A program made the translations under genes and the position numbers. 64,000 bases of DNA from Gautieria morchelliformis (Eukaryota; Basidiomycota; Agaricomycetes; Gomphales; Gomphaceae), in contig WHVA01000382.1 of assembly GCA_015179125.1 (NCBI GenBank), positions 1 through 64,000 of the forward strand, given 5' to 3'. How positions within the stretch are numbered: position 1 is the stretch's first letter; every line of letters begins with the position of its first letter. Shown piece after piece: positions 23,611 through 35,978 of the stretch. A model generated the notes under the pieces. It did not search any database. It had not been told where the DNA came from and saw only the letters and a program-made list of their open reading frames with translations.

Positions 23611-24817
23611 ATGGCAGAAACTCTTCGTATCCCTGCACCTGCTGATTTTCATGTTCATCTCAGGCAGGGTACCCTGTGCTCGCTCGTCGCCCCTCACGTT
23701 CGTAAGGGGGGTTTCAAATTGGCATATGTCATGGTAGCCCATCCCCACGTTCCAAGATTCCAGCTGAAATCAGATACTTATGGTCTAGCCTAACTTGAAA
23801 CCTCCCATTACGACGACAAAACAGGCTTTAGCGTACAAAGCTGAACTCGAGGCAATTGACCCCGATGTCGACTATCTAATGACACTCTACCTCTCCAAAG
23901 ACCTCACACCCGAGGAAATCAAAACAGCCAGCGCAGCAGGCATCGTTGGTTTGTAGTGCAGATATGTATCTGTGATTATGATTGAATGGGACCGATTGTT
24001 TCAGGCGTGAAATCGTACCCCCGAGGCGTTACCACGAACTCTGACAGTGGAATCGAGTCCTACGAAGCGTACTACCCTATATTTGAAGCCATGCAAGAGG
24101 TTAACATGGTCCTAAATTTGCATGGGGAGGTGCCCTCCAATCCGATCACTAACACACATATCCTCAATGCCGAAGCCACCTTTCTTCCACATCTGGTGAC
24201 ACTTCACAAACGGTTTCCAAGGCTCCGCATCGTGCTCGAGCATGCCACCTCGCGTGCGGCTGTGGAATGTGTCAAGGGTTTAGGTGCCACGGTCGCTTGC
24301 ACTATCACCGCGCATCACCTTGCGTTGACAGTTGATGATTGGGCTGGACAAGGCTGGAATTATTGCAAACCAGTGGCCAAGACTCCTGATGATCGTGAAG
24401 CACTCCGCGAAATCATACAAGAGGGTTGGTGATTCAGATTGTATATCGCTTACGCGGTTACAAACAACCCCAATAGGTCATGCACGGTTCTTCCTGGGAT
24501 CGGACTCGGCACCTCATCCATCAGCTTCCAAATCCACGTCAACGCCTCAGCACGGGTGTGCTGCTGGGATATATACTTCACCCATACTTTTACCGCTCGT
24601 CGCACATATTCTGGATTCTTTTGGAGCACTGGACCGACTTGCAGATTTTACCAGCAACTTTGGACGGAAATTCTATCAGCGCGAGCTTACTGCAGCTCAT
24701 GCCAACGCTGAAGTGATTTTAACAAAGGTCGAGCAACACATAGAGCGGAACTGGACTATGGGAGACGAGAACGTAGTGCCCTTTTGGGCGGGGCAAAAGC
24801 TAGGATGGTCAATTTGA
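23611..24817 (+). CDS. ura4: Dihydroorotase
   Basis: Catalyses ring closure of carbamoyl aspartate to dihydroorotate in pyrimidine synthesis. Four exons (23611-23733, 23789-23948, 24005-24424, 24477-24817) join to 347 residues, the usual length of PyrC-type enzymes. Metal and substrate residues are present: FHVHLRQG, the Lys region GVKSYPRG, NLHGEVP, LEHATSR, ITAHHL and GSDSAPH. Introns are 52-56 bp with GT-AG borders. The ATG is the first in frame, and the family N-terminus begins just after it. This is the stand-alone mono-functional form found in fungi, separate from the CAD-like URA2 protein. It should be functional. Confidence 0.96.
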
Positions 24818-26703
24818 AACTGCTGTAATGTTCTAGCTCCCGGCCGCACTTGCACTTGCTCTGATACATGCAATAGGAACTGACCTGATGTCGATGTTGA
24901 ACGCCGATTGTGCATGGATAATCCACCATATTATTGAGCGTTAGGGGTTGTTGGAAATATACAGAATACAGTGGGGAAACGGCGGGGATATGGAGTTTTA
25001 CGGTGCAGGCAGAGGTAACGCAGTCGAACTCTGTTCGAACGGCTTGTATACGCATACATGTACATGACACTTTCAACTCAAAGCCTCAAAAGATCGCAGC
25101 TACGCTTTGCCTTTTTTTCTGCTAGAACTTGGATTCCTGGCAATAATCTTGCCGTAAACCTTTACGATGGTCGACTAATTCGGACATTTTTGGTCAACCC
25201 ACCCTAGGCTCATAGGTTATTTCGCCTCTGGCATGAGCTGTAAGGTTTCTCGGCACGACATCCTGCATTCATCCTATGAACTTGTTCCGCTCGTCTAAGA
25301 CTATGCGGTAGGATGTTGCCAGCCTGGCCACCGGCCGAAACGTATATATCCCCTTGCTTGAATCTAAGCCCAAACTCGCAGTAAGAGTGCTCGGGGTGGC
25401 ACCTGGTATCGGACGGCACGATCGGTGGATTAAAGGCAAGACTATATATACGGTAGACGAGCATCACGTCTACGGCTCAAATTGAGAGTTTTATTCTCAA
25501 CTTGAGAATCCAAATTGAAACGCACATTCGTGTGGAGTTGAAGGGGTGGTGACTGGGGTTAGGAACCAGCGTTGGAACTTGGAAAGGGTGGGGGCACACA
25601 TCGCGTCGAAGCCCGGCCCCGCAATGAGGACAGCCCCATCATCCACGCATTAGCTTCGTTACCAGACCTACGACTAACCTCAGGTTGGAGGCCGTGTAGA
25701 TGCAGAGACAGCAGTCTCCCATACTTACGGCAGGCTGTCTGCAGAAGGGGTGCGAGGGGAGAAGGGAGTGGTCAACTGTCTCTGGTGCAAACGACCCAAC
25801 GAAGGGCTCCCTTAGGGCATGCTGGCATCACATTTGGCCCAATTTGGACACCAACACCTTTTATGGCTGACCCAGGAGCCGGGCCATCGAGATGCCGAGA
25901 GTACGCCGAGCCTACAACTCTCGTTTGAAATTTGGTCTTGCGGTTTGAAATTTGAAACTTCACGAGAACTGCGAGTTTAGCTACGGAAACACCCCGAAAG
26001 GACATATTTTATTTCCAAATCAGGAATCGATTTGAGCGAAACGGGCACGTCGTTTGAGCGCTTATTGGTCCGTGGAAGGTCTATGAAGTAGGCAGCCAAT
26101 TCAAACATTTCCTCGACAACAAGTCAGCTCTATTGAAATCGGTAACTAGCAAGGTAGACATTGCTGCTAACCTGTGAGTCTCGGGTTCTGGGACCACGAC
26201 CCCAGTCTACTCTCTCGGGTAACCCTGAGGTTTCAGCAACTGTGGAACAAAACCAACGAGAATGGCAGTACGCCCCTGTGGATATTATTGTCCGCGACGC
26301 ACAGTGCTGGAATAACACTGGAATGTTGAACAACTGCGCACTGGCACCAGTGGCAGGCTGCGGAAGTTAGACCCTACCGAAGGTGCGTTTGCATCTTTGC
26401 GTGTTGTGGAGTATGCTAGATACGGAGAGGGAGTACACAAAATCAAACTGGTATGTACAACAGTATATATGGTTTTATGGCGGTTACGATGGCACAGTTT
26501 TCGCACCTGGTGACCGCACAGCATCTTATAGTCTGGCACTACTTCCCGGATAGCCTTAGGGCCCAATTGAAGCTTCTCACGAAAATAAATGCCTCATGGA
26601 ATATGCGGTACGTCACTGAGGTTGAGGCTACCCAACGATATAAAAGCGTAGGCTGCCGACCCAAAGTGAACTACCAGCGGTGTTCCCTCTAGGCTCACAC
26701 GCA
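24818..26703. other. Gene-poor region, nothing recognised
   Basis: About 1.9 kb between dihydroorotase and the MLKL-like gene. Frames are short and without family motifs on both strands. Around 25477-25520 an A/T-rich imperfect palindrome built on CTCAA/TTGAG is visible. It may be decayed repeat sequence; I cannot assign it. Confidence 0.4.
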
Positions 26704-27536
26704 ATGGGAAAATTCCTACGCCGCTTTGGGCGGCTGAAACAGCCCAACGTCCAGCATGCTTCCGACCTTTGCGCTGCTGCAATCACGACATTGAGAGCCC
26801 TGAGGGACTCTGCGGATGCGTTCCCCCCGCTCAAGAGTGCAACTGGCGGCGTCCTCCATCTCATGGAGCTCTGCGATGTGAGTCATACGATTTAAGAGCG
26901 CCATGCATGTGGCTGCACCTGCCATATGCCAGACTGTCAAGGCGAACCGCGAGGAATGCCTTGCCCTTGCACGACGCGCTGAGGAGATTCTGTACAGGAT
27001 CAACGATGTTGTTCCCGACCCAACCAAGATCCCCCCTAGTCTTCTAGACCGTATTTCCGACTTCGCCAGGTCAGCATAGGATTTCCATCTAAAGTCCAGT
27101 ATTGTCGTATCGAAATTATCCCCTAGGTCTATGGAACCCATCCAGGAATATATGGAGGCTCTGAATGGGGACCGGAGGTTCAAGAACAGATTGAAACGGT
27201 ACATCCGCCACAGAGAGGACCAGGACAAGATTAGCGGGCTTAATCAGAATCTTGATCGCGCGTTCCATGCGTTCCAGGTGAGGCATAGGATCTGAGTCCC
27301 ACCGCGGAGGTAACAGTTTTGTTCATACTTGTAGATGACATCTTTGATCACGCTCCAAATGGGGGTCGTTAAACTAGACCAGGATATCGTCGACCTTGGA
27401 GCTCGTCTGGATACCAACTTGAACGTACGTGGATCTATTTCGACAGTTTAAGTGACATAAGGTTTCGATGATATCTACGCAGCACACCAAGAGAATGATT
27501 TGGCGGACGCAACTGATGTTAATGTTTTTCTTTTAG
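26704..27536 (+). CDS. Stand-alone MLKL-like N-terminal (cell-death type) domain protein
   Basis: Five exons (26704-26877, 26933-27069, 27127-27277, 27335-27424, 27483-27536) join to 201 residues. The chain has the pattern of the helical domain at the N-terminus of many agaricomycete NLR and kinase proteins (MLKL_NTD/HeLo-related): LRDSADAFPPLKSATGGVLHL, then VKANREECLALARRAEEIL, then a long helical stretch. In those proteins it is followed by a NACHT, kinase or repeat part. Here the frame ends in a hydrophobic, Met/Phe-rich tail (QLMLMFFF) and a stop. It could be a truncated gene or a real one-domain protein; in animals and fungi such four-helix domains act at membranes in cell death. The domain call is by eye. 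The last exon is the least certain. Confidence 0.6.
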
Positions 27537-28541
27537 ATTACCCCCAGGATCCTACTAAGGGGAGAGGCGCGATGGCAAGCAGGTTCTGCTGACGCTCAGC
27601 GACCCTTACAACGATCTGCAACGATCTCCACCAGGCTGGGACTGGTGACGGTAGTGCTGTCTGCCCCGGGTGTAGGATGCCCCGGGTGGGGGTGTGGTCC
27701 ATGAGAATAAGCATCGAATTTATAGGTCATCCCGTAAGAATGCGATCAGACGGATCCTCATGATCGCTATTGTATAGCATCAGCAGTACTGGTTAATCAG
27801 TACCAACTGTATCCGTTCCGGTGCCGGGACACATCAGACTTAATTAGGGTCCCGAACTATTGTTGAGAAACAGGGTCGGAGCTCGTGCGGTACAGTGACG
27901 ATATTGTAGTTACATCATGTACCCAGAGTTTCTTGACCTCGAACTGCGACTTGGTGCCGTGGTTGGTGTTTTTGCCACCGGTGGATATTAGCTCAACTGG
28001 ATGGGGTGCCCAATATTCTCAATTCAGTTGAGCTAATAGCAAAAACAGTAAGGATCTTTCAATGCATTCAAGGTCCGCTCAACTGACACGGGCCCGATGA
28101 TACAGTACATACCGGTCCACGGGACGCCTGTCAATACCGCTGATCTACTTGTCTCTCGATGCTGTTCGGATTCCGTGACATCGCCTTCGGTTTCCTCCAG
28201 GATTCTGTGGGGCCGCCAATACAATATTTTTGCGCCTGGAGTTCGAGCTGCCAGCTGGTCTTCTCCCGGTCAACCAGAGGGCGCCGTCTCAGCAAGCGGC
28301 CACAGCCGTTGAACACGCATCTCTGATAGAGACCAACTGGGTAGTGAGTAACGCTATTCGTATAAAGTAACTGTCGCCGGCAACCACGTGGGCGCTATGT
28401 CGCGAGTATATCGGCCTCACTTGCCATGACATGACATCAAGCTGGTCAGCGGAAGGGCAAGGTATAGTATAAGTAGACTGGGTAGACAGCCTGTCCCAGT
28501 TTCTTACTCCTCACCACGACCTCCCGTCCTGTTCTTTGGGA
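27537..28541. other. Gene-free region upstream of the MFS transporter
   Basis: No supported gene in about 1 kb. It contains a perfect inverted repeat (listed separately). The last 100 bases before the ATG are pyrimidine-rich and probably hold the core promoter of the transporter. Confidence 0.5.
27986..28038. repeat. Perfect 14 bp inverted repeat (hairpin)
   Basis: TATTAGCTCAACTG at 27986-27999 is matched exactly, inverted, at 28025-28038, with a 25 bp loop. It lies outside any gene I can support. It could be a palindromic transposon scar or a structure-forming site. Confidence 0.85.
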
Positions 28542-30438
28542 ATGGCGCTCCCGACAACGAACTCCTTATCGGCTCCTTCTTCCGCTTCGACACTTACTGC
28601 TCCTCCCACAGCAGCGCTTCCGGTGGACACCCCGGGCACGACTCCCAGTCGCCCAGTTCAGGCTGCATCACCCGCTGAACCACCAGAACAAAACGACAAG
28701 CTCGCCAGAGAACGCCAGGCAGATAGCGATGCCGCATGGGATGTCGAACCTGCAAATCCTCGAAACTGGTCTTTTAGGAGAAAGTGGACAGCCATAAGCA
28801 TTGTCAGTCTCTACACATTCGTAGCGTATGTGTATATCCTTTCATTGGCCCCCACTTGAAGCTAAACTTCACGATTTATAGCCCGTTAGCGTCAAGTATG
28901 ATGGCCCCTGGACTCCCAGAGATTGCGACACGCTATAGCATTACGAACCCATCACTGGTCGCGCTCACTCTCAGCATATATCTACTTGCGTTCGCTATAG
29001 GCCCCTTTTTGGTTGGTCCGCTCTCGGAGATGTATGGTCGTACATGGGTTTTGCACTGCTCAAATCTATTCTTCTTGGTCTTCTCCATGGCCTGCATTTT
29101 TGCTCCCACTGCCGGTTCTCTGACCGGATTCCGCTTCCTCGGTATGTATCTATAATCATTTTGTCACGCCCCTCCATCTAATGCATTTCAGCCGGTCTCG
29201 GTGGTTGCACACCAGTATCAATTGGTGGCGGAAGCGTGAGTGACCTGTTCAGCGGCAGAGACCGTGGCACTGCCATGTCCATCTATTCCATGGGTCCCTT
29301 GGTGGGTCCTGTCTTAGGCCCTATTGCTGGTAAGCGCTCCCCCTTGGCATTCACTACCCAATAGAATACTAATACCTTTGGAAAGGTGGATTCATTGTGC
29401 AGACTATCGGCATAAAATGGATTTTCATCATGCTTACTATCCTCGCGTGTATGGGAGCTCTCGTTGGTATCCCTCTTCTCGAAGAAACCTACGCGCCTGT
29501 AATCAAAGAAAGGCTTAACTTACTCAGACGCCAGGACATGGAGGCGGGCGAGAAGGTTTTCCTGTTCGAAGTGCCAGTCAGACCGAGCTTGGGGCAATCT
29601 CTGCTGGAGAACTTGTCGAGACCATTCATGTTGCTTACGCGCAGCCTCATCTGCTTCATGCTTTCTCTCTATTTGGCAGTGTAAGTCGTTGCAACCATCT
29701 CATGTCTGACTATAAGACTTACCTGTTCTGTTTTAGTATCTACGGGTATCTGTACCTCATGTTCACGACTTTCCCAGATTTGTTCTCTGGCATCTACGGC
29801 TGGGGCCCTGGTATCTCGGGACTTGCCTACTTGGGCCCTGGCCTAGGCTTCATGACAGCCACACTCATTGGTATCCGATTACTTTCTGTGCTCTATGTTA
29901 CCGTGTGTAAATTGTTCCTCTGGCGTTACACACGAGCTTATCTCAGTCATAATGCTAGTTGTCTGAGCGCAATGGAGGCAAGGGCAAGCCAGAGTTCCGC
30001 ATCCCAGTCATGTTTCTAGGCAGTATTTTCGTACCCGTCGGCCTCTTCTGGTATGGTTGGTCGGCGCAAGCTCGTATTCACTGGATCATGCCGATCATAG
30101 GCAGTAGTATTTTTGTGCGTCAACTTGTCGTTTGTACTCGTTCTGCCATGTTCTAATCCGTCGCATCTCCTCAGTCCGCGGGCTTGATGTTTGTGTATAC
30201 CCCGATCCAACTATACCTCGTGGACGCGTTCACGTATGCAGCATCTGCGCTGTCGGCAGCATCTGTTTTCCGTGCCGTCTTCGGGTTCGCGTTCCCGTTG
30301 TTCGGTGAGCAGATGTTTGCTGCGTTGGGATTTGGGGGTGGGAACTCCCTGCTAGCGGGGATCGCCATTGTAACCGGCATTCCATTCCCAATATGGCTGT
30401 ACTACAAAGGAGAGCAGATGAGATTGCGCAATCGATGA
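28542..30438 (+). CDS. MFS transporter, DHA1 drug/polyamine proton-antiporter type
   Basis: Seven exons (28542-28825, 28882-29141, 29192-29329, 29386-29680, 29737-29902, 29959-30114, 30175-30438) join to 520 residues with about 12 membrane spans. After a disordered Ser/Pro-rich N-terminus come the family marks NPRNWS, the motif A loop GPLSEMYGR, the motif C-like GPLVGPVLGPIAGG, and the late block LSERNGGKGKPEFR before GLFWYGWSAQ. These place it with fungal Tpo1/Flr1-like exporters at the plasma membrane; the substrate cannot be told. An apparent donor at 29871 was rejected, because only the donor at 29903 restores the frame and the LSERNGG block. The spliced frame is intact. Confidence 0.93.
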
Positions 30439-30972
30439 CCCTGGAGCCATGTTGGGTTCCGATGATAGACGTACCTTACGAACTTGTGATGAATAGTACT
30501 TGTTGCTTATTGCAAACAATCTGAAGTTATTTACCAGGATGCTGTGCGGGAACACCACAGCTTTATATAAGTCACCGGACTAGCTACAACCCCAGCTGCG
30601 CCACCCAGCGGACAGCCAAGTGGGTACTTTCAAGTGATGCATAGAAAATTTCTGGTCACGATACCGCCTTCCTTTTGCGCTCAGGCTCGCGTGAGGCAAC
30701 TGCTGCCGAATACTGATTTGGCATTGCAAGCGGACTTTGAGTCGATCGCCGGATAAGAACATATTGAGTGTATTGAAGCCTTCGCTTCCATCTGTGCCAC
30801 CGGCAAACAACGATGTCATATGCAGTTGCCTCGAGGCCGCGTTGCGCCCCATGATGTCCATCTGACAGTTGGTGTCTAACTTGGGCCGAACGACAAGGCT
30901 TATAAGAATCTGCAGGTGTGCTGTCCCGTTTGCAGGCGTCCACGACCTTCCCCTCTAAGCTAGCTTTCGAGA
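30439..30972. other. Intergenic region, nothing recognised
   Basis: 534 bp between the transporter stop and the first CcmS-related gene. No motif-bearing frame was found. Confidence 0.5.
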
Positions 30973-32429
30973 ATGGCGTTGAATGATTGGGCTAATGCAG
31001 GGGCTGCTGACTGGGGTGCGCCAGCGGACGATGCGCCACAGCAGAGCCAGCCCCAAAACAACAGGAAGCAGAAAGACAACAATGGCAATCGAAATCAACA
31101 AAAGCAACACCCCAGGCATCAGCGACAGTCCCCTAGTCAGCAGCATACACCTCGTCAGGCCGAGACTACTGCATGGGCCAGCCAAGAACAAGTTACTGGG
31201 GAAATGGCTACGAATGGTTGGGGGGTGGGGGAGGTGGGGGAGGTGGTGGCTGGGGAGACACCACGGGCGGGGCCGATGGGGGTGGCGACGGTGGCGGCGG
31301 CATGGATTCTGAACCTGTCTGGGGCGCCGATGGTGATGGTGGTGGCGGTGGCGGCATGGATCCAGTCGACATTGGAAATGACTGGGGCGGCGGCGGCGGC
31401 GGCGGCGGTAGTGCTTGGCCTGCTCAGGATGGAGGTGATGTGGGGGGGGGAGGGGGTGGATGGGGAAATACTGGAGGCGGTGGACAAGGCGGCCAATGGT
31501 GGGAGGCTGCCAACCAATCTATGGTGCCGTGGACACCGACGGCCGGGGAACGTGGACTCACGACTCGGTAAGTTATGCCCCGCCCGTGCAGCCATCTATC
31601 TACCTTACAGTCTATTCCCGCAATGCAGCTCACGCCAGCAGTTGGAAAACCGCGATCGAGCCCTAAGTCTAGCAAATTTGGTTGAAACTATTGTAACGGG
31701 AACCCCATCACGTACTCTGTGCTACGCCGCCACTGACTTATCGAGAAACTTGCTGGGAGAGAACGAACCCGCCGAGTTTGGTACTGGAGGTGCAGCCCTA
31801 GAGGAGGCCGATGCTGCATTGTACAGCAGCCTGAGACCAGTGAACCAGCGCATACATTGGATGTTTTCTCCTACGAAGGATGAGCGGGTTGCCGCTCTCT
31901 TAGATTGGGTGCTACGCATGGGTTATGGCTTGGGGACGCTCGGAGTAAGCAAACTATGTTGAGAAATGCGACTGGATTGCCTTATATTACCGTATAGCTC
32001 AAGAATTTCCTTGTCACTCAACAACGAGGAGCGCTGATCTCCAACGTAGGGTTCCGTAACCCGAATAACCCCGATTATCCAGCTTTCGACTGGATAACAT
32101 TTGACGATGTTGTCGAGACACGCGACAAGACGCTGCAGGAATCTATAGCACATTACGACCCTGAGAGCCAGGTATTGGTCTTCGTGTTTCTACTGTCCAC
32201 CAGTGGGAAGTCTCTTGCTATGTGGAGGCGCAGGCTACCTGTCCCATACGCTGTCCTCAAGGAGAGTCATGAGGAGGTCGTGAAAATCATAAATACACTT
32301 GCGAAGCGCAAATATGCCATTAAATTAGACGAGTAAGCTTCGTCTCTGCTGTCGATATAATACTATGTTATTCATGAACTGCACAGCCCGCCAGCGAAAA
32401 AGAAGAAATGGTTCCATGTACGGTGGTAG
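30973..32429 (+). CDS. CcmS-related domain protein A
   Basis: The conserved C-terminal domain is clear: RIHWMFSPTKDERVAALLDW, then after an intron (31945-31997) NFLVTQQRGALISN, DWITFDDV, and QVLVFVFLLSTSGKSLAMWRR, which matches the CcmS-related domain of agaricomycete proteins with no known function. Further introns are 31568-31610 (43 bp) and 32333-32386; the end is a basic KKKKWFHVRW. The N-terminal part is odd. From 30973 a Gln/Asn-rich frame (QQSQPQNNRKQ) runs in one phase, while the Gly/Trp-rich stretch that splices into the domain lies in another. Either a frameshift in the G-run near 31210-31240 or an unseen splice joins them. So the C-terminal two thirds are sure; the start is not. 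Confidence 0.7.
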
Positions 32430-33541
32430 GTCCTAATGTGTACCGACACAGCCTAGGCACCTGTAAGATAGGTTGTAACTCTCCCGCAAGGGGACGAGGG
32501 GCGGTGTCGGGTATGTAGTCCTTGAGTAGCCTATGGTGAGGTGCCAAGAGGATTAGCGATAGTCAGATGAATCGCCACCGTTCAATCGTATATTCACCTT
32601 ACGAAACTTCAGTGATGTGTGAGTTTTAGACAAGCAGTGCAAATTCTTGGACTAGTTGTGAGCGTGATCGTCGCAAGATGCGTTCTGCGCTGACGCTGCA
32701 TGTCTCGTAACATGGCATGGAGCATATAACGATGCTAGAAGATGAGCGCGTGAGATGTTGCTGTGTTCATTGACCTGGGGAATCACTGGCTAGTCCGCGT
32801 ATCACAGAAAATAATAGTCTCAGTTGGGGCATACAGCCTCATTGAGAAGAGAAGATCCACCTTCACAAGTATACGTCATGCGACATCTGCAGAATGGACG
32901 ATGTCTTAGGATTTCACGGGTTGTCTTCAGAGAAAGTTGCTCGCCTGTGATTGACGACCGTTTGGACTGTGCGACCGACCTTCTACCCCCTCAACCAGTG
33001 CTGTGCAGCGGCCCTAACACGCCCCCCACGTCTTCCCTGGCGTATGTACAAGACAGAGAAGTAAGCACAAATATGGCTGCGAGTGTGTTGAAATGAACGC
33101 ACCTATGAATGATTGTGCTGCCATGTATTCATGCTTTAACAGTGCCCGCAGGAGGTCATTCCTCTGAACCGGGTGGGTTGAGAGGGAGAGTCGACACAAA
33201 TCGTCAATATCACTCACAGCTCAAGCCCGGCTGTCCATGACAACACAGGATAAACCTTTTCCCCATATGTTAGATAGAAGTTGTGCGGAGGCTGATTTCA
33301 TGAACTTGACGCCTACCACGTTGTAGAAGACCAGCAAGGAGCGATGGGCCATCTCGCCCCGTGTCGCAAATCGCTTCCACTACCCCCCCTCTCCCCGGTC
33401 ATGCTAGACGAGAAGAGACGTAAAGATCCATGGATAATCAAGACTATATCATCCTGATCCATCTGCCTCGTGATCGTCTCCGGACAAGTAATATGGGATA
33501 GGCATTTCTCCCACAGCAGTCCACGAGCCCTTTTTTCTGCC
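32430..33541. other. Gene-free spacer between the CcmS-related genes
   Basis: 1.1 kb with only short frames on both strands and no family motif. It must hold the promoter of gene B. Nothing else is seen. Confidence 0.45.
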
Positions 33542-35080
33542 ATGGGGAGAAATAAAGCCAAGGCTGCGGCGGAGTCGCCTCAGGCTGAAGGTGTGCTATT
33601 CGCTTACCGTTCTTCGCCTCCTTACTAGCGCTCACATGTATCCCTCATATCGTCAATCGGTTTCAGACTTCATGTCCGACTTCATGTCTTGTATGTCGCC
33701 TCTGGAGGGTTTTGCAGGTAATGACTGGGGTGCCTCTCGGTCTGCTGGATGGGGGAACGCTATCATCACCGAAGAGGATGAGGATGAGAACGAGGAGGAG
33801 GAGGACGACGATGAAGACGATGGTTATGAGAAAATGCTGCAGCAGAACCGACAACGACAATTTAGAAAACCAACAGCAGTTGCAGAACCAGCACAAGCAT
33901 AATCAGAACCAGCACCAGCACCAGCACCAGCACAGCACCGGCACCGGCACCAGCACCAGAATTCCAAAGGGCAGCCACAGAAGCAGAGGGGCAACAAGGG
34001 CAACCAAAACCAGCAGGGCCCGCAAAAAGGACAGCATATTGAACAAAACCCACAGAACAACCAGAACCCAAAGCAGCAGAACGGGAAGAAGAACCAGAAG
34101 AACCAGTAGAGCCAGAAGGATCAGAATGGCCCTATGGGTCAGAGCCAACAAGAGGACCCTCATGCTACTTGGGGGACGAGGATGGTTCGTATAAGTGGGC
34201 GAGTTGGCGGAGGGAACAGCGCAGGGTATAGTGATTTGGGAGTGCATCTCAATCGTCATCATTCCAATAATCGTCAAGAACAACAGGATCGTTTTGCGTC
34301 TTTACTCTATGAAATTCCTCCAGAGCGCGGGAGAGCCCGTGGGTAAGTCCTACCTTAAGTCTCCGCACCATCCTAGGTTTTTTACATGGCAGTCTCAGGA
34401 TCAACCCAGCAGCGACAACAGTGCGTGGCAAATCAAGAGCGTACTATGATAGCCAACGCAATGGCCGCCTCAAACGGGAGGACACCTTCTCGTACCCTAT
34501 GGTATGCAGCCACAGGTTCATCCAGCAGCGTACTGGACGGTGGGGCGCATGCTGGCCCGCATGCCACGATTCCAATAATCGAATCCGGAGGTGCTGGCTT
34601 AGAGGATGCGCGCAGGGCGCTGTACAGCCATGAGCGACTCGCCAGTAAGCGAATACATTGGATGTTTTCCCCTACGGAGGACGAGAGGGTGGCATCCTTA
34701 TTAGAATGGATTCAGGCCATGAGCCACGGGTTGGCCACCCTTGGGGTCAGTATAGGGATTTCACCACCTGGCTTATTGCTCACACTACATTGTCTTAGGT
34801 GCAGAAGTTTCTTCGCACTCAGCAGAGAGGTGCGTTGATAGTCAACGCCGACTTCCATCCCGAATGGGCTCCTACGGAGCCTGCCGTCGATTGGCTAACT
34901 TTCGACGAGGTCGTCGGAACGTACGACAAAATCCTTCAAGAATCGATTGCTCTTTATGAGCCTGATCGCCAAGTGTTGGTATTCGTATTCCTTATATCCC
35001 ATACTGGCAACTCTGTTGCCATGTGGAGACGGAAGGTGCTGATTCCGACCACCGTCCGGACCAAAGCTGGACGGAAATAA
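33542..35080 (+). pseudogene. CcmS-related domain protein B, frameshifted
   Basis: A paralogue of gene A. Exon 1 (33542-33590) encodes MGRNKAKAAAESPQAE; a 127 bp intron leads to NDWGASRSAGWGN, followed by an acidic EDEDENEEEEDDDEDD tract. The Gln/Asn-rich linker is then broken by stops in every frame (33900, 34108). The conserved domain resumes at about 34480: KRIHWMFSPTEDERVASLLEW, an intron at 34746-34798, QKFLRTQQRGALIVN, DWLTFDEV, QVLVFVFLISHTGNSVAMWRRK. It breaks again near 35064, where loss of one base sends the frame to a stop at 35080. The expected continuation (WTEINRIMTSLAQRKY) lies in the next phase. At least two lesions make a full product unlikely, although the domain itself is well kept. 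Confidence 0.7.
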
Positions 35081-35793
35081 ACAGAATCATGACCTCACTT
35101 GCTCAACGCAAGTATGTCGTGACGGTGGAGGAAGGGGAAGGCTGTGGCTGGAGAAACAGCACTCGCTGGGAAGTTAATAGCGACTGGGGCATCCCCAGTG
35201 GCTGGGCTAATGCAGGGGCTACTGACTGGAGTGCGCTAGCGGACGATGCGCCACAGCAGAGCCAGCCCCAAAACAACAGGAAGCAGAGAGACAATAATGG
35301 CAATCGAAATCAACAAAAGCAACACCACAGGCATCAGCGACAGTCCCCTAGCCAGCAGCATACACCTCGTCCGGCCGAGACTACTGCACGGGGCAGCCAA
35401 GAACAAGTTACTGGGGAAATGGCTACGAATGGTTGGGAGGGAGGGGGAGGTGGGGGCTGGAGAAACACCACTCGATGGCAAGTCAACAGCGACTGGGGAA
35501 TCCCCAGTGGCTGGGCTAATGCAGGGGCTACTGACTGGGGTGCGCTAGCGGACGATGCGCCACAGCAGAGCCAGCCCCAAAACAACAGGAAGCAGAGAGA
35601 CAATAATGGCAATCGAAATCAACAAAAGCAACACCACAGGCATCAGCGGCAGTCCCCTAGCCAGCAGCATACACCTCGTCTGGCCGAGACTACTGCACGG
35701 GGAAGCCAAGAACAAGTTACTGGGGAAATGGCTACGAATGGTTGGGAGGGAGGACCGGTCGTGGACACACCCATGGACCCACTAACCCTATGA
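35081..35793 (+). repeat. Two tandem 306 bp copies of the CcmS N-terminal cassette
   Basis: Segments at about 35205-35436 and 35511-35742 are near-identical and offset by 306 bp. A third copy forms the N-terminal part of gene A at about 30986-31220. Each encodes GWANAG-(A/T)-DW, a QQSQPQNNRKQ-rich stretch and VTGEMATNGW. Because 306 is a multiple of three the frame stays open from 35023 to 35793, joining the tail of the gene B domain to both cassettes. No CcmS domain follows the last copy. This looks like unequal crossing-over between neighbouring paralogues. Confidence 0.9.
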
Positions 35794-35973
35794 CGCCCTC
35801 AAACTACCATAGTACCCACTAGGAGGCATGGTCGCCCACAGCACCCACAATGATTGCGTTATGTGATATTTTCTAATATAGTATAACTAATACGGTAGTA
35901 GTAGAAAAACACAAATGGCGCTACGACGCTGCTGTTATACCTTGTGTCCTAGGAAAGGACACACAGTTGTCTG

Positions 35974-35978
35974 CAAGT
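35974..35978. repeat. Target-site duplication GCAAG (left)
   Basis: GCAAG directly precedes the left LTR; the same five bases follow the right LTR at 45110-45114. Confidence 0.85.

Noticed and set aside
26716..27228. 170-codon minus-strand frame
   Set aside because: Overlaps the spliced MLKL-like gene on the other strand, whose exons carry the family pattern.
29871..29958. Intron starting at GTATCC in the MFS gene
   Set aside because: It breaks the frame before LSERNGG; the donor at 29903 gives the right phase and a 56 bp intron.
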